Origin: Pseudobutyrivibrio sp.
GTDB lineage: Bacteria > Bacillota > Clostridia > Lachnospirales > Lachnospiraceae
Assembly: GCA_017557435.1 (NCBI GenBank)
Contig: JAFYYR010000006.1
Location: forward strand, 1-64,000
DNA length: 64,000 nt
Direction: 5' to 3'
In this document: in pieces, positions 58,487 to 64,000 of the stretch
Layout: the number at the start of each line of letters is the position of its first letter
Position numbering within the stretch: the stretch's first letter is position 1
Made by a program: the position numbers and the translations under genes
The notes under the pieces: generated by a model
Seen by the model: the letters and a program-made list of their open reading frames with translations, nothing else
What the model was told of the DNA's origin: nothing
Databases searched by the model: none

Positions 58487-61400
58487 ATGTCACTTTCCCT
58501 TATTATTGGAAATTCAGGCAGCGGAAAATCAACAAGCATCTATACTCGAATCATCAAAGAGTCTATGGAACACAAGGACAAAAATTTCTTAGTGATTGTA
58601 CCAGAGCAATACACTATGTCCACCCAGAGACTTTTAGTTTCCATGCACCCTAACAAATGCATAATGAATATCGATGTGCTCTCATTTAACAGACTGGCAT
58701 ATCGTGTCTTCGAGGAGCTTGGAGCGGCTGTTCACGCTGTTTTGGATGATACAGGAAAGTCACTTGTCATAAGAAAGCTTGTAGAAAATCATTTAAATGA
58801 CCTAAGTGTATTAAGAAATAATATTACTAGAGTAAGTTATATCACTCAGGTTAAGTCGCTGATTTCTGAGATGACTCAGTACAATATTACTCCAGAGAAG
58901 CTAAAGTCCATGATAGATTCTCCTACTATGTCTGAGAGCTTCAAAAGAAAAGCTACTGATTTATCAGTTTTGTATACAGCGTTTCTTGATTTTATAGATG
59001 GCAAATTTGTCACAACAGAATCTATTTTATCTACTTTAAATTCTATGATAGATGATTCTGATATAGTTTGCGGTTCGACGGTAGTACTTGATGGATTTAC
59101 TGGATTTACTCCAATCCAGTACCAGCTTGTAGAGCATATGCTTAAGATTTGCTCAGAAGTTGCGGTAACAATCACAGCAGACGAGGATACCCCTCTTTTT
59201 GAAAATTTGGCAGATGATGAACTTTTTTCTATGTCATCAGAGTTTGTCCGCAAGCTAACTACTATTTCGAAAAATGCTAAGGTTCAGATTAATGAGCCTT
59301 ATTATATAAATGAGGAAAATGGTTGGCTCAGTGCCAATCCAGTTCTTACCCATCTGGAGAAAAACATTTTTAGAAACAAGACCAAAGCATACCAGGGTCA
59401 GGTAGGGGATTCTATCAATCTTGTGAGCCTTAAAAATGCCAGAGAAGAATTAGAATTTGTTGCCATTAATATCAGCCGCCTTGTAAGAGCTGGGATGCAT
59501 TACAAGGATATAGCTGTTGTTGCTCCTGACTTGGAGCAGTATAGATACCTTGTATCAGGGATTTGGTCAGATTACAACATCCCTTACTTTGTTGACGCCA
59601 AAACTGAGATCCTATTCCATCCAATGTCTGAGATGGTAGATTCTATTTTTGATATTTTCACTAGAAATTTTAGAAGCGAAGATGTCTTTAGGTTTTTACG
59701 AACAGGATTAACAGATTTATCCTTTGAAGAAATTGATTATCTGGAAAACTATATTATTGCAACTGGAATACGTGGAAAAAATAAATATTTTCATCCATTT
59801 GCAATCAGGTCCAACTCATATAGAGAAGATGATGATTTACTAAAAGTAAATGAGATAAGAGAAAAATTTATAAAGCCATTTGTTGAGTTTGATAAGGCTA
59901 TAGAAAAGGAAGCTACAGTTGAAAATATAGCACGAGCATTATATGGATTTTTCTTAGCCTATGATGTAGAAAAAAAGATTAATGCCAGAGGCAAGCTATA
60001 TGAAGAAACTGATGCAGTTAAATCAAAAGAGTACAGCCAGATTTATCCTGTAATCATAGATATTTTAGACAAAATGGTTTCTATATTAGGTGAGGATGTA
60101 ATGGATATAGAGGAGTTCCATGACATTTACGAGGCAGGTCTTTCTGCTGCTTCTATAGGTGTCATCCCACCAGCAGCCGACAGTGTTATTCTAGGTGATA
60201 TAGAAAGAACCAGATTATCAAATATCAAGGTACTATTTTGTCTGGGAGCATCTGATGATTCTATTCCTAAAAAGGTAGAAAATGGCGGTATCCTTTCTCA
60301 ATTAGAAAGAGAGCAGTTGCTAGATTTAGGATTTGAACTTGCGCCTTCTGATAGACAAAAATCGTTTAGACAGCGATTCTATCTCTATTTGATGCTGACA
60401 AAGCCAAATGAAAAACTTTTCCTTACTATGCCTCGAGTAGATGGTGCAGGTAAGGGAGTTAATCCATCTTATCTTGTGGATGTGATTACAAAACTTTTCC
60501 CAGCAGTAAGCCTTAGGGAGATAGAGGATTTTGAAATAGCAGATAGGACTCTTGCAAAAAAAAGCAGCTTAAAGCTCTTGATAGAGCTTATCAATCGCAT
60601 TAGCACATACGGAATTGATACTTTAGATGATGTGGAAAAAGATGTATTTGTCCACCTGGTTGATTGGGCAAAAAATGAAGAGTCAGTGGATTTTGATACC
60701 TGCTTAAAGGCTGCATTTTATGAGCATTCACCGGAGCGAGTTGATGAAGATATAATGCTTGCTGTCAATGAGGCATTTAACGAGGATGAGACTGTTTCAG
60801 GTTCTGTGTCTAAGTTTGAGGAATACAATGAGTGCGGATACAAATATTTCCTGACCTATGTTTTAAACCTCAAGGAGCGAGAAGAATTTGAGCTATCAAG
60901 TATCGACATGGGTAACTTTTACCATGAGGCAATTGAGCGCTATTCTGATAGCCTAAAGGCCGATGGCAAAAGCTTCAAATCTGTTTCAAAAGAAGAGCGA
61001 GAAGCCTATATTGATATGGCTATTAATCAGACATTTGAGGCTATGGCAAAGGTAAATACTTTAGAGGACTCTACCCAGCGATACATAGTAGAATCCATGA
61101 AGGATACCTTAAGATACACTGTGGAGGTCATCACCACTCAGATAAAAAGAGGCGAATTTGAACCTGCATTTTTTGAGGAGCCAATTCAAACATCTATTAC
61201 GGATACTTCAAATGGAGAGACTATTGCCAACCTTAAGGGCAAGGTAGATAGAATAGATATTGCAGGGGATGATGACAAAGCAGTTAGAATTATCGATTAT
61301 AAGTCTAGCGGACATAAGTTAGATTTAAGTGAGTGCTACTATGGCCTTTCTATGCAGCTGCCTATTTATATGGGAGTTGTTCTTGAAAAGTTAAAGGAGC

Positions 61401-61924
61401 GTTATCCAGATTCTAAGCTACACTCATCAGCTATGCTTTATTATGAGATGGCTAACAAATATTTAGAGACTACAAAGAGTGCTTCCTCTAGTGAGGAGGA
61501 GAGACTAAAGCTTAGCAAGATGGATGGACTGTTGTCATCTGACAAGGATGATTTATTTGCCAACGATTCTACAGTAGGTACAGAAGAGGGGCAGACAGAT
61601 AAGTCATCTATAGTTCCTTATGCAATCAAAAAGGACGGAGAGCTTGCTAAGACTACCAATGCTGTAAGCAGAGAGGATATGGATACTGTAATTAAGTATG
61701 GAGCTTTTACAGCAAGCCAGGCAGCCAAAGACATTATCGCCGGCAAATTTGATTGCAAACCAGCAAGACTTGGTACAATCGATGCATGTCGATTCTGTAG
61801 ATATAAAAGCGTTTGTCATTTCAATGAAAATGAACAGGGATTTGAAGCCAGAAACTTTTCTAAGCTTGAGGATAGAGATGAAGTAATCAGGCTTATGAAA
61901 GAGAAGATGGAAGAAGGAGAATAA
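58487..61924 (+). CDS. addB: Helicase-exonuclease subunit AddB
   Basis: A 1145-residue subunit of the AddAB double-strand-break repair complex. It has the Walker A GNSGSGKST near residues 8-16, an inactive-helicase-like middle and a C-terminal RecB-type nuclease domain (GNFYHEAIERYSDS, LKGKVDRIDIAGDDDKAVRIIDYKSSGHKLDLSECYYGLSMQLPIYM). Iron-sulphur cysteines stand in YNECGYKYF and CRFCRYKSVC. TAGGAGAATAAT precedes ATG 58487. addA follows after 3 bases. Confidence 0.95.
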   Translation: MSLSLIIGNSGSGKSTSIYTRIIKESMEHKDKNFLVIVPEQYTMSTQRLLVSMHPNKCIMNIDVLSFNRLAYRVFEELGAAVHAVLDDTGKSLVIRKLVENHLNDLSVLRNNITRVSYITQVKSLISEMTQYNITPEKLKSMIDSPTMSESFKRKATDLSVLYTAFLDFIDGKFVTTESILSTLNSMIDDSDIVCGSTVVLDGFTGFTPIQYQLVEHMLKICSEVAVTITADEDTPLFENLADDELFSMSSEFVRKLTTISKNAKVQINEPYYINEENGWLSANPVLTHLEKNIFRNKTKAYQGQVGDSINLVSLKNAREELEFVAINISRLVRAGMHYKDIAVVAPDLEQYRYLVSGIWSDYNIPYFVDAKTEILFHPMSEMVDSIFDIFTRNFRSEDVFRFLRTGLTDLSFEEIDYLENYIIATGIRGKNKYFHPFAIRSNSYREDDDLLKVNEIREKFIKPFVEFDKAIEKEATVENIARALYGFFLAYDVEKKINARGKLYEETDAVKSKEYSQIYPVIIDILDKMVSILGEDVMDIEEFHDIYEAGLSAASIGVIPPAADSVILGDIERTRLSNIKVLFCLGASDDSIPKKVENGGILSQLEREQLLDLGFELAPSDRQKSFRQRFYLYLMLTKPNEKLFLTMPRVDGAGKGVNPSYLVDVITKLFPAVSLREIEDFEIADRTLAKKSSLKLLIELINRISTYGIDTLDDVEKDVFVHLVDWAKNEESVDFDTCLKAAFYEHSPERVDEDIMLAVNEAFNEDETVSGSVSKFEEYNECGYKYFLTYVLNLKEREEFELSSIDMGNFYHEAIERYSDSLKADGKSFKSVSKEEREAYIDMAINQTFEAMAKVNTLEDSTQRYIVESMKDTLRYTVEVITTQIKRGEFEPAFFEEPIQTSITDTSNGETIANLKGKVDRIDIAGDDDKAVRIIDYKSSGHKLDLSECYYGLSMQLPIYMGVVLEKLKERYPDSKLHSSAMLYYEMANKYLETTKSASSSEEERLKLSKMDGLLSSDKDDLFANDSTVGTEEGQTDKSSIVPYAIKKDGELAKTTNAVSREDMDTVIKYGAFTASQAAKDIIAGKFDCKPARLGTIDACRFCRYKSVCHFNENEQGFEARNFSKLEDRDEVIRLMKEKMEEGE

Positions 61925-61927
61925 AAA

Positions 61928-64000
61928 GTGGCGTTAACTAAAGAACAGATTAAAGTTCGTGATACAAGAAAAAAGAATATGTTAGTAAGCGCTGCTGCCG
62001 GAAGTGGAAAGACATTTGTGTTGGTAGAGCGCATTATATCTCAGATACTTGATGAGAAAAATGGCATCGATGTAGACAGAATTCTTGTGGTGACATTTAC
62101 AACTGCTGCCGCTGCTGAGATGAAGGACAGAATTCGCGTAGCCATTGACAAGGCTGTTGCAGAAAAAGCGGACAATGGCAGAATTCGCTCTCAGGCTACC
62201 CTTATTCACAATGCCCAGATTCGTACTATAGATAGTTTCTGTAATTGGGTGGTTAAGAATTATTTCTACGAGATAAATATGGATCCATCCTTCAGAGTTG
62301 GAACTACTGGCGAGCTTAAGATGCTTTCAGATGAGGTATTCTCTGATTTGCTTTCAAATAGACTTCAGGAGAATGAAGGGGACTTTAGACTATTAGCTGA
62401 TTCATATATAGTGGGCCGTAATATAGACACTCTTAAAAATATGGTCTTTGAGCTTCATAAAAAGGCTACCAGTTTTGCATGGGTTGACGAATGGTACGAG
62501 GACGCACTTCGTATATACGATATAGATTCAATAGAAGCCCTTCAGTCATCTGATTTTATGAAGGCATTACTTGATTACACTAATATGAGCTTAGACTCTA
62601 TTATAGGAAGAATTAAAAGAATTATTAGCTTATATACAGTGGATTGTGATTCAAAGGACAAGACTATTCTTTCAAATGAACTATCATATTTTACAGCTAT
62701 TTATGATGCTGCCACCTATGATGAAAAGAGGACTTTATTTGATGGATTTGTGCCTGAAAGATGGTCTAGTAAAAACACATCTTTAAATGATTATGAGCTA
62801 GCTCAGGCAAAAGATTTTCGAGATTCATATAAAAAGCTGATTGAAGGTTTGAAAGCAGACTTTTTTAATCAGTCCCTTGATGAGCTTTTTGACAGTCTTT
62901 TATATGTAAAAAGACAGGCTGTGGCTCTTATTGATTTTGCCAGAGATTACTCAGATGCGTTGATGGCGGAAAAAAGAAAAAAGAATATATTTGATTTTAA
63001 TGATGTGGAGCATATGGCTCTTGAGATTCTTAGAAACAAAGAATCAAAGGAACATGAAAAGCGTCCAGTAGCAATAGAGCTATGCAATCACTTTAAGGAA
63101 GTAATGGTAGATGAGTATCAGGATTCCAATGAATTGCAGGAACAGATTCTTACTGCAGTTAGCTCTGACAATAATTACTTTACTGTAGGTGATGTAAAGC
63201 AGTCTATCTATGCCTTTAGACAGGCTAGCCCACAGCTTTTTATAGATAAGCTAGGCACCTATCCTCAGGATGATTCATCTGATTCAATTCGAGTTGATTT
63301 AGATTGTAATTTCAGAAGTAGAGGAGAGGTTTTACATTTTTGTAATCAGGTCTTTAGACCTCTTATGCAACCAGATATGGGTGGAGTTACTTATGATGAC
63401 AAAGCAGCCCTTAAAGTAGGTGACGACACTTTCCCTGGAGATCCTAGTGATTATAAGCCAGAGATGATTATAGCCGCTCAGAATCCTGAGGACATGGCTA
63501 CAATGGATATTGATGATGCTGATGAACTAGAGGCCCACGTGGTTGCATCTAAAATCAAAAAGCTTTTAGCTGATGGATTTCAGGTTAGTGCTAAGGGAGA
63601 AGATGGTCGCATACTTCGTCATATGAAATTATCAGATGTGGTTATTTTAATGCGTGCCACAACAGGTCATGCAGATAAATATATTAGTGTTTTAAAAGAC
63701 AGTGGTATTCCAGCCTATGTGGCAGAGGAAAAGGGATTTTTTGAGCGAGAAGAAATCGAGACTGTTTTATCTATGCTGAAAATCATCGATAATCCATTTG
63801 ATGATATTCCACTTGCAGCAGTTTTGCATTCTCCTATGTTTGGATTCACATCCAATAGATTGGCCCAGATAAGAGCCACAGATGGTAAGTCACCTTTATA
63901 TACATGTCTAAGAGAATATAGTGAAAAACACTCAGCAGATGATGTAAAATACTTCCTTGATTCACTTGAGAATCATAGAAATGCAGCGGTAGATACACCT
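61928..64000 (+). CDS. addA: Helicase-nuclease subunit AddA (3' truncated by window)
   Basis: The first 691 codons of the AddA subunit. It starts with GTG 61928 behind AAGGAGAATAA, three bases after the addB stop. UvrD-type helicase motifs are present: SAAAGSGKT (motif I, residues about 20-28), VVTFTTAAAAEMKDRI (Ia), AQIRTIDSFCNW, VMVDEYQDSNELQEQI (II), FTVGDVKQSIYAFRQASPQLF (III) and DLDCNFRSRGEVLHF (IV). The nuclease domain lies beyond the window. With AddB it resects DNA ends for RecA loading. Confidence 0.95.
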   Translation, partial: MALTKEQIKVRDTRKKNMLVSAAAGSGKTFVLVERIISQILDEKNGIDVDRILVVTFTTAAAAEMKDRIRVAIDKAVAEKADNGRIRSQATLIHNAQIRTIDSFCNWVVKNYFYEINMDPSFRVGTTGELKMLSDEVFSDLLSNRLQENEGDFRLLADSYIVGRNIDTLKNMVFELHKKATSFAWVDEWYEDALRIYDIDSIEALQSSDFMKALLDYTNMSLDSIIGRIKRIISLYTVDCDSKDKTILSNELSYFTAIYDAATYDEKRTLFDGFVPERWSSKNTSLNDYELAQAKDFRDSYKKLIEGLKADFFNQSLDELFDSLLYVKRQAVALIDFARDYSDALMAEKRKKNIFDFNDVEHMALEILRNKESKEHEKRPVAIELCNHFKEVMVDEYQDSNELQEQILTAVSSDNNYFTVGDVKQSIYAFRQASPQLFIDKLGTYPQDDSSDSIRVDLDCNFRSRGEVLHFCNQVFRPLMQPDMGGVTYDDKAALKVGDDTFPGDPSDYKPEMIIAAQNPEDMATMDIDDADELEAHVVASKIKKLLADGFQVSAKGEDGRILRHMKLSDVVILMRATTGHADKYISVLKDSGIPAYVAEEKGFFEREEIETVLSMLKIIDNPFDDIPLAAVLHSPMFGFTSNRLAQIRATDGKSPLYTCLREYSEKHSADDVKYFLDSLENHRNAAVDTP

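Overview
The window looks like chromosome from a low-GC anaerobic Firmicute, most likely a Lachnospiraceae member close to Butyrivibrio/Pseudobutyrivibrio. The signs are AT-rich genes with strong GGAGG ribosome binding sites, some TTG and GTG starts, an AddAB recombinase, a PPi-type phosphofructokinase, a dgt-dnaG-rpoD cluster, a type A RNase P RNA and Bce-type peptide-sensing modules. The genus is inferred from gene content only; no rRNA is present.

Layout. 1-4.5 kb: an accessory island of small genes (three GNAT acetyltransferases, a SAM methyltransferase, DUF4298, a cysteine hydrolase, an FKBP isomerase, an ABM monooxygenase). 4.5-10.5 kb: DUF554 membrane protein, ArsR regulator, aldo/keto reductase, a cupin remnant, alpha/beta hydrolase, GNAT, HD hydrolase, 2H phosphoesterase and a Cof-type phosphatase. 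10.6-15.2 kb: a complete BceRSAB-type operon (response regulator, kinase, ABC ATPase, large permease). 15.3-21 kb: a membrane diguanylate cyclase, a cell-surface protein, XRE regulators and PspC-type small membrane proteins. 21.3-24.4 kb: DUF1846 and threonine synthase. 24.4-28.8 kb: a CheY/MshEN-CheX pair, a two-component system and a 49-residue gene. 28.9-32.1 kb: an MBOAT/SGNH surface acyl-transfer pair bracketed by two identical, inverted tRNA-Leu(AAG) genes and structured intergenic DNA.

32.1-38.3 kb is a second accessory island: GNAT genes, gene remnants and an ECF-type sigma factor with zinc-finger anti-sigma-like partners between two near-identical GNAT paralogues. 38.3-39.8 kb holds a P-loop kinase, a long non-coding stretch of stem-loop repeats and tRNA-Leu(CAG). 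39.8-46.4 kb is an operon joining an FtsX-type permease and ATPase to an exported C45/Ntn-type hydrolase and its own two-component system. 46.6-53.4 kb is core information processing (dgt, dnaG, rpoD, trmK, a TGS-like/uridine-kinase-type protein), then rnpB. 54.1-58.4 kb carries a CarD-like regulator, PAP2 phosphatase, PPi-PFK and amidohydrolase; 58.5-64 kb is addB and the first 691 codons of addA.

The most unusual material is non-coding. A directly oriented palindromic repeat with a GGGGACGGGGTTAGT core occurs six times, five of them at or in the 3' ends of GNAT genes or remnants, in both accessory islands. A covarying double-hairpin element precedes both dgt-dnaG-rpoD and trmK. A GC-rich multi-stem RNA candidate lies beside tRNA-Leu, and a four-unit stem-loop array lies near 39.3-39.5 kb. 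Protein-level novelty centres on the C45 hydrolase/ABC/two-component operon and the MshEN-CheX fusion.
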